From contig NZ_AOLM01000012.1 in NCBI RefSeq assembly GCF_000337835.1, positions 62,001 through 126,000 on the forward strand: DNA of 64,000 nucleotides, read 5' to 3'. This DNA is from Haloferax sulfurifontis ATCC BAA-897. Its GTDB lineage: Archaea > Halobacteriota > Halobacteria > Halobacteriales > Haloferacaceae. Below, one piece after another: positions 16,864 through 25,294 of this stretch (the first letter of the stretch is position 1; the number at the start of each line of letters is the position of its first letter). Made by a program: the position numbers and the translations under genes. The notes under the pieces were generated by a model. It made no database searches. It was not told the DNA's origin and saw nothing but the letters and a program-made list of their open reading frames with translations.

Positions 16864-17516
16864 AGCCCAACCTCCGGGGAAAGCGAGTCGTCGTCGAATC
16901 GCCCGAGGACGAGGTCCGGCCGAGCGTCCGCGACGTAGCCGTAGACCGCGGCCGTAATCGCGCCCTCGACGAGACCCAAAAGCGCGTGGCCGACGACCAT
17001 GATTACCACGGTCGCGTTCAGTTCGTAGGCGAACGCCGACGAGAGGCCGACGCCGACGCCGACGACCAGCGCCGAGACGGTAATCGCCCCCCACCCGGCG
17101 ACGAACGAACCGCCGGTTTCGTGAACCCCTCGGAGCGCTCGGAAGAGGGCGTAGCCGACGAGGACGTCGACGACGGCCATCGCAAAGAGGTTCGCACCGA
17201 GCGCGATGATGCCGCCGTCGCCGAACACGAGCGCCTGTATCGTCACGACGGCGGTCATTGCGAGGACGCCGAGATACGGTCCGAGGAGGATACCGGCGAA
17301 CGCCCCGCCGACGAAATGAGCGCTCGTCCCGCCCGGAATCGGCCAGTTCAGCATCTGCGCGGCGAAGATGCCCGCCGCGACGACGCCGAGAAGCGGCGTT
17401 CGCTCGTCGCCGAGTTCGCCGCGGGCGCGTCTGACCGCGATACCGATTACGATGCCGGAGCCGAGCCAGAAGAGACCCGCCACCCAGGGGTCGAGAAAGC
17501 CGTCCGGAATGTGCAT
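16860..17516 (-). CDS. cbiM: cobalt/nickel transporter substrate-specific subunit
   Basis: 218 residues from an ATG at 17516. The N-terminus MHIPDGFLDP is the invariant CbiM start, in which the amino group, Met1 and His2 help to coordinate the metal after processing-free insertion in the membrane. The later GGTSAHFVGGAFAG segment supplies another conserved histidine. About seven membrane helices. It is the first gene of cbiMNQO. A TATA element (minus strand TATTATT, about 17551-17545) and a 14-bp palindrome at 17521-17534 precede it. Cobalt for B12 is the likelier cargo given the B12 enzymes in the window, but NikR next door points to nickel sensing. Confidence 0.94.
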   Translation of the reverse strand: MHIPDGFLDPWVAGLFWLGSGIVIGIAVRRARGELGDERTPLLGVVAAGIFAAQMLNWPIPGGTSAHFVGGAFAGILLGPYLGVLAMTAVVTIQALVFGDGGIIALGANLFAMAVVDVLVGYALFRALRGVHETGGSFVAGWGAITVSALVVGVGVGLSSAFAYELNATVVIMVVGHALLGLVEGAITAAVYGYVADARPDLVLGRFDDDSLSPEVGL

Positions 17517-17520
17517 TCGT

Positions 17521-17534
17521 ATCACACGTGTGAT
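17521..17534 (-). promoter_or_regulatory. perfect palindrome ATCACACGTGTGAT, candidate NikR operator
   Basis: The 14-bp palindrome lies 4 bp upstream of the cbiM start codon and downstream of its TATA box, so it covers the expected transcription start. A repressor bound there would block cbiM transcription. The divergent gene 110 bp away encodes NikR, the obvious candidate. It is shorter than the E. coli NikR site (two 6-bp arms 16 bp apart). Confidence 0.6.
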
Positions 17535-17643
17535 TCGGTCGAGCAATAATACTTCTCTTCCAAATCGTAATACTGGTCGGTGTGATGTCGATTCGGAACC
17601 GTCACTGCCAACGACTAAACGCTTGGTGCGAAAAGGCGAGAGT

Positions 17644-18060
17644 ATGAGCCAGGACGTCGACCGGATGAGCGTCACGCTCCCGCCGAGTCTGCTTTCCGAA
17701 CTCGACGACGTGGTCGCCGACGGCGAGTACGACAGCCGCTCGGAGGCGACCAGAGACGCGCTTCGCGCGTTCGTCACGGAGTTCAATCAACAGACGGGGC
17801 TCTCCGGGAGCCTCAGCGGAACCGTCGTCGTCCTCTACGAGCACGACCACAGCGGCGTGAGCGAGGAGCTGACCGAACTGCAACACGACTTCACCGAGAC
17901 CATCATCGCGGTCCATCACGTCCACCTCGGCGACCACCTCTGTCTGGAGTCTATCGCCGTCGACGGGACGGGCGAGCGAATCGAGGAGTTGCTCTCTCGG
18001 ATTCGACCGCTGAAGGGCGTCCATCAGGTCAAACTCACCGTCGTCGAAGCGGACCGGTAG
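17644..18060 (+). CDS. nikR: nickel-responsive transcriptional regulator NikR
   Basis: 138 residues from an ATG at 17644. N-terminal ribbon-helix-helix DNA-binding domain (MSVTLPPSLLSELDDVV, about residues 8-24; the second helix ends near 46), then the ACT-like nickel domain. The high-affinity nickel ligands of E. coli NikR (His76, His87, His89, Cys95) correspond here to His81, His92, His94 and Cys100, all present. Binds DNA as a tetramer when Ni2+ is bound and represses metal importers. Divergent to cbiM, with a candidate operator between them; convergent with dabA. Confidence 0.95.
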   Translation: MSQDVDRMSVTLPPSLLSELDDVVADGEYDSRSEATRDALRAFVTEFNQQTGLSGSLSGTVVVLYEHDHSGVSEELTELQHDFTETIIAVHHVHLGDHLCLESIAVDGTGERIEELLSRIRPLKGVHQVKLTVVEADR

Positions 18061-18158
18061 CGGACGAGCCGAGCGATTTTGGCGACCTTCCGGGGAGCTT
18101 CGGGTGACGCGCTCACCAGCGCCCGACCGAGAGCGCGTTCGGGACGAGTGCGGAGCGC

Positions 18159-20573
18159 TTAGTCGTCCGCGGTGGCGGGCGCGGGCGGCGTCTCCGGTTC
18201 CGGGCGCGCTTCGACTTGCTCGGCCGCCGGCGACCACGTCAGTGCTTCCTCGTAGTGGAACGCGCGGTGGTCCTGCGTCGGGTCGACGACCGTCAGCGAG
18301 AGCCAGTCGTTGTCGAGCAGTTCGGTCAGCTCCTCGTGGTCGGCCAGCACGTCGGTGACGCGGTCGACCGGCGCGTGGATAATCGTCGAGAGGCGGAGCG
18401 GCTGGTGGTACGGCCTGTCGTCGGCGGCCATCAGCGACTGGAGGGGGAGGCCGGTCATCAGGTCGCCGCCGTTGCCCTGATAGACGCCGACGTTGCCGAC
18501 GGGGTTCTGGGTCACCTTCGACCCGCTCCCGTAGACGGCGTTGTCGACCGTCGAGAAGTAGTACTGCATGTTAATCCACTGGGTGACGACCATCGGGCCC
18601 GTGAGAATCGCTTCGAGCGCGTCGCCGTCGGGGTCCGTCGAGTGGTCGTAGGAGTGGAGGAACGCGCGGCCGTCGAGGTCGAGGTCGCTCGTCAGTTCGC
18701 GCGGCCCGATGACGAAGCCGGCGTTGCCGGCCAGCCCCCACTCGGGGCGCGTCTCGGCCCAGTCGGCGGCGCGGCGCTCCGCCTCGCCGACGGCCGCGGC
18801 GCCGTCTGCGCCCGTCCGTTCTGCGGCCGCGTGCTCGCGGGCGACCGCGAGGTCCGCGCGCAACTGGTCGAGGTCGTCGGCGTGGCTCTCGGGCACGTCG
18901 CCGTCGTACAGTTCGATTTCGTCGGTCGTCGTGTTGTGCTGGCCGGCGACGAACACCGTGTCCTCGGGGATGTCGAACCCGCGGTCGCGGAGTTCGGCTT
19001 TGACCGTCTCGTCGTTGCAGATAGCCGCGAGGACGCGGGCGTTCGGGCCGCCGGGGTTACCGGCGCAGGCCCCGCAGTCCAGACTCGAATCGTAGGGGTT
19101 GTTCGCCGTCTCGCTGGCGTGGCCGGCGAACACGACGAGCCGGCCGAACTCCTCCCAGCCCATCAGCCCGAAGGCGTTCGCGGCGTACTCGACTTTCTCC
19201 TCGTCGGTCAGCCCCACCGGGAGGTCGCCGGCGTAGGAGTGCTGGTGGTGGACCACCTGGTCGCAGAACTCGTGGTTGTCGGGGACCGCGTCGTCGGCGC
19301 TCCCGAGCAGGTCGGCGACGCGGCCGGGGACGAGCGTGCGGGCCGCGAGGGCCACCCCGTAGCCGCTCCCCGCGCTCTCGACGAAGCCGAAAGCGGTCGC
19401 GGGGTTGGTCTTCAGCGCCTCGATGGCCTCGCCCGCCGCCTCGCGGAAGCGCGACCAGCGGTCGTGGGTCGCCTCCGCCTCGCCGCCGGTCGGCACCTCG
19501 GAGACGCGGTGTTGCGGGTCGACAATCGGGGGACAGGCGTCGACCGCCACCTCGGCGTCGTACCCGCGGTACTCCATCGGGACGCCGAAGAAGCCGGCGT
19601 AACCGTGGGTCTCGTAGTCGCCGGTGTCCTCGATGTGCCGGCGGATGACCTCCGAGCGCGTGTCGATACAGAAGACCAGTTGCGCGTCCGGGCGACCCGC
19701 GGTGTCTCCGTTTTCGAGCGCCTCGCTCTCGGCGGCGACGCGGTCGACGACCTCGTCGCGGTAGCTCGCCTCCCACGCGGTCAGGAACGCCTCGGCGAGT
19801 TCGTCGGTCGCCTCGGCCTCGTCGCTCTTCGATCCGGTCGACGGCGCGACGTCGACGCCGAACGCGTCGAGGAGCGCGAGGCGGGCCGCGAGGTAGCCGA
19901 CGAGCGAAATCGGGTACGCGGACTGCCATTCGCCGCCGTCGGCGGCGCGTTGCTTGATGAAGCCGGTCCAGCCGGGGAGCGCGGCGAGTTGCTCTTCGAA
20001 TATCGGCACCCACTGGCTCTCGGGGTACGGCGCTACCGCGGACTCGATGGCCTCGACCGGCGACTCGGGCAGGTCGGCGACGAGACCGTCGTCGGGAATC
20101 CGGCCGTCGTGAGGGGCCATCGACCGGAAGGCGCTGTAGAAGCCGTCCTCGCGGTCCGGCATCGGCCAATGTGCCTGCCCCTCGTCGAGGAACGCCGACA
20201 GCCACTTCGTCAGCACGCGGTCGACCCGCGCGGCATCGGCGTCGGTCCCGGCGTCTGGGTGGCCCGACTCGTCGGCGGCGGCCATGCGCTCCAGCAGGAC
20301 CTCGGGTTCGCCCTCGTAGCCGCGCTCGGCCAGTTCCGCGTCGAGAACCGCGGGGTCGATTTGGCCCCCTTCGAGGGCGGCTTCGAACGTCTCGGGGGTC
20401 GGATAGCCGCGGCCGCCGATGAGGTCTGCGGCCTGCGTGACCGCCTCGCTGAACGGCATGTCCTCGAAGCCCGAAAGCGGGTTGGCCGTCACGAACGAGT
20501 GGACCGGCCAGACCGAGCCGACGGTGGTCGCGGCTTTGTCGATGCTGTCTTCGATGCTGTGTTCAGTACTCAT
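18159..20573 (-). CDS. dabA: inorganic carbon transporter subunit DabA (DUF2309)
   Basis: 804 residues from an ATG at 20573. DabA is a beta-carbonic-anhydrase-like zinc protein that, with the membrane protein DabB, accumulates dissolved inorganic carbon. The predicted zinc site is visible: Cys and Asp in FCIDTRSE (about residues 301-303), His in GHASETANN (about 485) and Cys in SLDCGACAG (about 499). N-terminal WPVHSFVTANPLSGFE is also typical. The gene overlaps dabB by 11 bp, so the two are coupled. In this heterotroph, bicarbonate would serve anaplerotic carboxylation rather than autotrophy; that is inference. Confidence 0.94.
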   Translation of the reverse strand: MSTEHSIEDSIDKAATTVGSVWPVHSFVTANPLSGFEDMPFSEAVTQAADLIGGRGYPTPETFEAALEGGQIDPAVLDAELAERGYEGEPEVLLERMAAADESGHPDAGTDADAARVDRVLTKWLSAFLDEGQAHWPMPDREDGFYSAFRSMAPHDGRIPDDGLVADLPESPVEAIESAVAPYPESQWVPIFEEQLAALPGWTGFIKQRAADGGEWQSAYPISLVGYLAARLALLDAFGVDVAPSTGSKSDEAEATDELAEAFLTAWEASYRDEVVDRVAAESEALENGDTAGRPDAQLVFCIDTRSEVIRRHIEDTGDYETHGYAGFFGVPMEYRGYDAEVAVDACPPIVDPQHRVSEVPTGGEAEATHDRWSRFREAAGEAIEALKTNPATAFGFVESAGSGYGVALAARTLVPGRVADLLGSADDAVPDNHEFCDQVVHHQHSYAGDLPVGLTDEEKVEYAANAFGLMGWEEFGRLVVFAGHASETANNPYDSSLDCGACAGNPGGPNARVLAAICNDETVKAELRDRGFDIPEDTVFVAGQHNTTTDEIELYDGDVPESHADDLDQLRADLAVAREHAAAERTGADGAAAVGEAERRAADWAETRPEWGLAGNAGFVIGPRELTSDLDLDGRAFLHSYDHSTDPDGDALEAILTGPMVVTQWINMQYYFSTVDNAVYGSGSKVTQNPVGNVGVYQGNGGDLMTGLPLQSLMAADDRPYHQPLRLSTIIHAPVDRVTDVLADHEELTELLDNDWLSLTVVDPTQDHRAFHYEEALTWSPAAEQVEARPEPETPPAPATADD

Positions 20574-22047
20574 TGTAGTCCTCCGTGGCGGTCAGAATGG
20601 TGCTGGACGCGGGTTGGCTCGCGTTCAACAGCGCGACGTAGAGGCGGCGACTCCGCTCGTGGACGCCGAGTTCTATCGCGACGTAGACGACGAGGAAGAC
20701 GCCGGCGACGAGCGCGTGGAGCGCGCTCAGTTCGGCGGGTGCCTCGACGACCGGCAGTCCGGACAGCACGCTCGAAATTCCCCGATAGACGAGGGCGTAC
20801 ACGGTGATGGCAGGAAGGAAGACCAGCGGGACCGCGCCGTAGCGGACCGTCGAGGGGAGCGCGGCGCGCGCGACGACGTTGCGGGCCGCGTGTAGCGTGG
20901 TGAGCACGACGAACGCCACGAGCAGGAGCCCGCTGTCGAGGTGCGTCCCCTTCCCGGTGAGCGCCGCGAACAGCGCGCCGCCGGCCAGTCCGGTCGCCAC
21001 GATGACCGCGGAACCAACGGCCCCGGTCCCGTGGTCCTCGTGGTCGCTCGGGGCCGTCCGCTCGACCGCGCCGCCCGCGCTGAGGAAGTGGTACGCCTTG
21101 TAGAAGCCGTGCAGGATGAGGTGGGTAATCGCGGCCCCGAAGAAGCCGAGGCCAGCCTGCATAATCATAAAGCCCATCTGCCCGATGGTCGAACAGCCGA
21201 GCTCGCTCTTGACGTCCGACTGGACGTTCTTGAGCAGTTTTCCGACGAGGGCGCTCGTCGCGCCGACCGCCACGATACCGAGCATGAGCGTGGCGTCGAG
21301 GGTCACGACCGGGGCGAACCGGAGCAGGAGGATGCCGCCGGCGTTGACGAACCCGGCGTGCATCAGCGCCGAGGCGGGCGTCGGCGCGGTCATCGACGAG
21401 AGGAGCCAGCCGTGGAACGGGACGAGCGCGGACTGAATCATCGCCGCGAGCACGAGCGCGACGACGGCGACGAGCCACGCCGGGCCGCCGAGTCCGTCGG
21501 CGTTCGCGGCGACCCCCGAGACCGTCGTCGCGCCGGTCGCCCACCACAGCGCCGCGAGCGCGACGCCGAGGAACGCGCTACTGGCGAGGAAGTACCTGCG
21601 GGCGACGCTCGCGGCGGCCTGCGCCTGCGGCCAGCCGTCGACGACGCCGATGAGGTTCGCCATCGCGAGTCCCATCGCGAGCCAGAATAGCCAGAACAGC
21701 GCGAGGTGGTCGGCCGCGACGAGGCCCATCACGGCCACCGTGAAGCCGAACACGGTCGCGAAGAACTCCGTCTCGCGGGCGGAACCGGCCATGTAGCGGC
21801 GCGAGTAGCTGTGGACGATGCCGCTGAAGAACGTCACGACAACCCACAGAAGCACGGTCAGGCCGTCGACGGCGACGACGCCGGGGACCTCCCACGCGCC
21901 CCCGAGTCGGACTCGGGCGAAGAGCACGGCGACGCTCGCGGCGAACAGCGTCCACACGAGCCGCGTTAGTGCAACGGGCGCGAGCGGCGAGTCCGCCGCC
22001 GCGTCCGGGAGTGCTCCGACCGTCGGGTTCGAGCTGTGTCCTGACAT
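20563..22047 (-). CDS. dabB: inorganic carbon transporter membrane subunit DabB (NuoL-like)
   Basis: 494 residues from an ATG at 22047. A member of the proton-conducting quinone-oxidoreductase family (NuoL/MrpA-like) with about 13 membrane helices. Ion-channel motifs include VPFHGWLLSSMTAPTPASALMHAG (in pieces, about residues 212-236) and the broken-helix Lys region VGKLLKNVQSDVKS, then HGFYKAYHFLSAG. DabB is thought to use a cation gradient to drive CO2 hydration by DabA. A TATA element (plus-strand tattaaat, 22138-22145) lies about 95 bp upstream, implying a leader of roughly 70 nt. An Lrp-family regulator gene lies further upstream. Confidence 0.93.
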   Translation of the reverse strand: MSGHSSNPTVGALPDAAADSPLAPVALTRLVWTLFAASVAVLFARVRLGGAWEVPGVVAVDGLTVLLWVVVTFFSGIVHSYSRRYMAGSARETEFFATVFGFTVAVMGLVAADHLALFWLFWLAMGLAMANLIGVVDGWPQAQAAASVARRYFLASSAFLGVALAALWWATGATTVSGVAANADGLGGPAWLVAVVALVLAAMIQSALVPFHGWLLSSMTAPTPASALMHAGFVNAGGILLLRFAPVVTLDATLMLGIVAVGATSALVGKLLKNVQSDVKSELGCSTIGQMGFMIMQAGLGFFGAAITHLILHGFYKAYHFLSAGGAVERTAPSDHEDHGTGAVGSAVIVATGLAGGALFAALTGKGTHLDSGLLLVAFVVLTTLHAARNVVARAALPSTVRYGAVPLVFLPAITVYALVYRGISSVLSGLPVVEAPAELSALHALVAGVFLVVYVAIELGVHERSRRLYVALLNASQPASSTILTATEDYNEY

Positions 22048-22411
22048 CGTTCGATTCGTCGTTGACCAGTTCGGTCACCGGGACGGCACCCCGGTCGGAT
22101 ACTGGTCGCCCTTACGCCCATCAGAGAACAGATTGTCTATTAAATCTATCTACATTCACAAACCGTTCGCAAATTAGCCATTATAGAACATTATAGTTTC
22201 GCGGCGTCGACTCTCGACTCTCAGAGTCGATTCCGCGTAGAACAGTTCGCTCGAGGCCTGATACCCGGTGAAGCGGCGCGAGCGAACGAATCGAGTGCGC
22301 CGGCCCGACGGCTGTCGCCCCGCCGCGGTGCCCGGCGACTGCGGTCGCTCGCCTGTCTCGGTGACCGATTCGTGAACGGCCCGTTCGTCGGTGGATGCCG
22401 CGCGCGCCCGG
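22048..22411. other. dabB control region and intergenic DNA
   Basis: 364 bp between dabB and the downstream end of the Lrp gene. Starting at dabB it holds a likely TATA box (22138-22145), a direct repeat (CATTATAGAA / CATTATAGTT, 22179-22198) about 40 bp further upstream that could bind an activator, and an 8-bp inverted repeat (TCGACTCT-C-AGAGTCGA, 22214-22230). The rest up to 22411 is GC-rich and I see no gene in it. Confidence 0.5.
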
Positions 22412-22897
22412 TCAGGAGTCGTTCTCGGCGTGCCGCTCGGAGTCGAACTCGCCGAACGGCGTCGTCTCGTGCGTGCGGACGAGGACTTCGTCGGCGACGG
22501 TGACGCCCATGTCGAGAAGCTCCTGCGCGATGGACGTGATGTCGTCGTCCGTCTCGCAGACGGCGGTCACGAGGAGGTTCTGCTCGCCGGTGACCAGTTC
22601 CTGGACCGCCACGACGCCGTCCATCTCCAGAATCTCGGGGACGAGTTCGCCCCGCTTGGGAATCGAGGCGGTGCAGTACAGCAACATCCGGAGCGGATAG
22701 CCCGACTTCTGATAGTCGACGCTCGCGCTGTAGCCTTTGACCACGCCTTCGGATTCGAGCCGCTGGATGCGCTTGCGGACGGTGCTGTCCGAGGTCCCCG
22801 TTCGCTTTGCGATGTCCCCAGACGACATGTTCCGGGCGTCCTCCTGGAGTGCGTATAGAATCGCCCTGTCCACGTCGTCGATGTCCTCGCGGGCCAT
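22412..22897 (-). CDS. Lrp/AsnC family transcriptional regulator
   Basis: 161 residues from an ATG at 22897, with a GGAGGT sequence about 10 bases upstream. N-terminal winged helix-turn-helix (residues about 7-55: DDVDRAILYALQEDARN, recognition helix STVRKRIQRLES), then a RAM ligand-binding domain (MLLYCTASIPKRGE to VADEVLVRTHE). Members sense amino acids or related metabolites and act as octamers on DNA. It lies upstream of dabBA in the same orientation, so it could control them, or itself, or the divergent 34-codon ORF; its ligand cannot be read from sequence. Confidence 0.92.
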   Translation of the reverse strand: MAREDIDDVDRAILYALQEDARNMSSGDIAKRTGTSDSTVRKRIQRLESEGVVKGYSASVDYQKSGYPLRMLLYCTASIPKRGELVPEILEMDGVVAVQELVTGEQNLLVTAVCETDDDITSIAQELLDMGVTVADEVLVRTHETTPFGEFDSERHAENDS

Positions 22898-22975
22898 ACC
22901 ACTACCTCCGCGAGGAGCACACTTTAGCCTTTGATATCGCGCGGACGCCCTCTCGCGTCTCGACCTCGGCGGTAG

Positions 22976-22983
22976 ATTTATTA
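22976..22983 (+). promoter_or_regulatory. TATA box of the 34-codon ORF
   Basis: ATTTATTA centred 27 bp before the ATG at 23007, exactly the distance for a leaderless archaeal transcript. This is the main support for the short ORF being expressed. Confidence 0.6.
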
Positions 22984-23006
22984 CCCAAACGATAGAATTA
23001 GTTACT

Positions 23007-23111
23007 ATGATTGTTGTAAAGGACAACGCCGATACGTCTCACGCTCACGAGCAGTCCGTTCGCCGCACGGCCACCTTCGCCGACATGGCCGCCGCGATGC
23101 GTCAGTTCTGA
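23007..23111 (+). CDS. 34-aa small protein, leaderless, divergent from Lrp
   Basis: ATG at 23007, stop at 23109-23111. The product starts MIVVKDNADTSHAHEQ and has a basic Arg-Arg segment and a small helix rich in Ala and Met (FADMAAAMRQF) at the end. It is too short for domain assignment. Evidence that it is real: a well-placed TATA box 27 bp upstream, and third-position GC preference through most of its codons. It is divergent from the Lrp gene (110 bp between starts) and upstream of the EF-1 alpha gene. Function unknown. Confidence 0.55.
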   Translation: MIVVKDNADTSHAHEQSVRRTATFADMAAAMRQF

Positions 23112-23322
23112 GCCGTCGGCTTCCGCTTCGATTCCCCGCTCGACTCTCGCTCGGTTCGCCCGACGGCGTCGCAACGTGACGGCGTTCCTGAGTTTTCGCG
23201 TTTCCTGATAACCCGTTTCCGCGACCCGTCTGAGCCGGCGCGAGACGCGCTTCGCCCCGGGAAAACGGATTTACCTTTGGGTGTCATATTTTACCAAACT
23301 GGGCGACACCGCCCTGATACCC

Positions 23323-24585
23323 ATGGCAGACAAACCACACCAGAACCTGGCCATCATCGGACACGTCGACCACGGGAAGTCCACCCTCGTCGGCCGGCTT
23401 CTGTTCGAGACAGGTAGCGTCCCGGAACACATCATCGAACAGCACCGCGAGGAGGCGGCGTCCAAGGGGAAGTCGGGCTTCGAGTTCGCCTACGTCATGG
23501 ACAACCTCGCCGAGGAGCGCGAGCGCGGCGTCACCATCGACATCGCCCACCAGCGCTTCGACACGGACAAGTACTACTTCACCATCGTCGACACGCCCGG
23601 TCACCGCGACTTCGTCAAGAACATGATTACGGGCGCGTCGCAGGCCGACCACGCGATTCTCGTCGTCGCCGCCGACGACGGCGTCGCGCCGCAGACCCGC
23701 GAGCACGTCTTCCTCGCCCGAACCCTCGGCATCGAGGAGCTCATCATCGCGGTCAACAAGATGGACGTCGTCGACTACAGCGAGGACTCCTACAAGCAGG
23801 TCAAAGAGGAGGTCCAACAGCTCCTGAACCAGGTGCGGTTCAACTCCGACGACGCCGGCTTCATTCCCATCTCGGCGTTCGAGGGCGACAACATCGCCGA
23901 GCCCTCGGAGAACATGCCGTGGTTCGACGGGCCGACCGTCCTAGAGGCCCTGAACAACCTCCCCGAGCCGTCGCCGCCGACCGACGCCCCGCTTCGCGTC
24001 CCGATTCAGGACGTGTACACCATCTCCGGCATCGGGACGGTCCCGGTCGGCCGCGTCGAGACGGGCATCCTCAAGACCGGCGACAACGTCCGGTTCATGC
24101 CCTCCGACGCCGGCGGCGAGGTGAAGACCATCGAGATGCACCACGAGGAGGTCCCGGAGGCCGGCCCCGGCGACAACGTCGGCTTCAACGTCCGCGGCGT
24201 CGGCAAAGACGACATCCGCCGCGGCGACGTCTGCGGCCCGGCCGACGACCCGCCGTCGGTCGCCAAGACGTTCAAGGCGCAGATCGTCGTGATGCAACAC
24301 CCCTCGGTCATCACCGCCGGCTACACGCCGGTCATCCACGCGCACACGGCGCAGGTGGCCTGCACGTTCGAGTCCATAGACCAGAAGCTCGACCCCGCGT
24401 CGGGCGAGGTCGCAGAGGAGAACCCGGACTTCATCAAGGCCGGCGACGCCGCCGTCGTCACGCTCCGGCCGCAGAAGCCGCTCAGCATCGAACCGTCGTC
24501 AGAAATCGCCGAACTCGGGAGCTTCGCCATCCGCGACATGGGACAGACCATCGCGGCCGGCAAAGTGCTCGAAGTCAACGAGTAG
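23323..24585 (+). CDS. tef1a: translation elongation factor 1 alpha
   Basis: 420 residues from an ATG at 23323. The GTPase that delivers aminoacyl-tRNA to the ribosome. G1 GHVDHGKST (13-21), G3 DTPGH, G4 NKMD and G5 SAF are all present, followed by the two beta-barrel domains; the length is normal for archaeal EF-1 alpha. A TATA-like run (atatttta, 23286-23293) about 35 bp upstream supports this start instead of the GTG at 23281. The gene stands alone: the usual archaeal neighbour, ribosomal protein S10, is absent, so this may be a second copy. No key residue is missing. Confidence 0.93.
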   Translation: MADKPHQNLAIIGHVDHGKSTLVGRLLFETGSVPEHIIEQHREEAASKGKSGFEFAYVMDNLAEERERGVTIDIAHQRFDTDKYYFTIVDTPGHRDFVKNMITGASQADHAILVVAADDGVAPQTREHVFLARTLGIEELIIAVNKMDVVDYSEDSYKQVKEEVQQLLNQVRFNSDDAGFIPISAFEGDNIAEPSENMPWFDGPTVLEALNNLPEPSPPTDAPLRVPIQDVYTISGIGTVPVGRVETGILKTGDNVRFMPSDAGGEVKTIEMHHEEVPEAGPGDNVGFNVRGVGKDDIRRGDVCGPADDPPSVAKTFKAQIVVMQHPSVITAGYTPVIHAHTAQVACTFESIDQKLDPASGEVAEENPDFIKAGDAAVVTLRPQKPLSIEPSSEIAELGSFAIRDMGQTIAAGKVLEVNE

Positions 24586-24704
24586 CGCCCGGTCTCGACC
24601 TCGGTTTTTTCGCGTCACCGCCGCGACAGCGACCGCGTCGTCTCCGCTCTCACCCGGTTACGGGCGGCGCAGGAGCGGCGCGCGAGCGTTCGTCGCGTCC
24701 GGCG

Positions 24705-24956
24705 TCACTCGTCAGCGCCGGGGTAGAGCGCCGACACCTGCCAGACGTTCGCGCGGACGCCGGCCCTGACGATGTCCATCCGCACGCGGTCGCCGGCGTG
24801 GTGGTTCGCGAGGTAGTCGCGGAAGTTGCTGTTCTCGTAGGAGGTGACGTGGTACGTCGAGCCGTTGTCGCCGCGGAGCGTCGCCGCACCGTGGTCGTTT
24901 ACCTCATTTACGATTGTAAATGTATTCGGGTCATTTCTGGACGCCGTCTCGGACAT
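24705..24956 (-). CDS. 83-aa haloarchaeal protein (possibly DUF7999)
   Basis: ATG at 24956, 83 residues. A small predicted beta-barrel: alternating strands with Gly-Asp turns (AATLRGDNGSTYHVTSYENSN, RVRMDIVRAGVRANVWQV), reminiscent of OB-fold-like haloarchaeal proteins that I know as DUF7999. No signal peptide or membrane segment. The upstream region contains cgttaattag within an AT-rich stretch, a plausible promoter. Function unknown. Confidence 0.75.
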   Translation of the reverse strand: MSETASRNDPNTFTIVNEVNDHGAATLRGDNGSTYHVTSYENSNFRDYLANHHAGDRVRMDIVRAGVRANVWQVSALYPGADE

Positions 24957-25294
24957 ACACGACTATACGTTAATTAGACACATAAAACCCGCCACTGCGT
25001 TTAGTAAATCATTATAAACTATTCCGTGATTGTCTCTCGGGCGGGACTGTCCGCTCGCCGTCTGTCGGTTCTCCGAGAATGGCCCGCGTCCGGTGGTCGA
25101 TTCGGCGGGCCGTGCTCCGGCTGTTGAGTCGTGACCGGAGTGGGACGTGACGCGACACGGCCGCGCTGTCGAGCGCGGGTGGGTCGTCGAAACGAACTGT
25201 GTCGCGTAAGTACGGCTTCTCGAATCGGGGACGGGGCGCAGTCAACCTAGGGAGTAGAGCTAGTTAACCGAATGGCTTGATATATCCGGTCTCA
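24957..25294. other. 338-bp region without a supported gene
   Basis: Two genes point outward from or away across this region. It contains an AT-rich promoter for the 24705-24956 gene (24960-25015). A 77-codon frame on the minus strand (25012-25245) has a basic, non-haloarchaeal composition and no clear start signal, so I do not call it. Confidence 0.45.

Noticed and set aside
18216-20807. 863-codon open frame on the plus strand opposite dabA and part of dabB
   Set aside because: Antisense shadow; low-complexity Arg/Val/Gly-rich translation without domain features.
25012-25245. 77-codon minus-strand frame in an intergenic region
   Set aside because: Basic, Arg/Ser-rich composition unlike haloarchaeal proteins, no promoter or ribosome binding signal in place.
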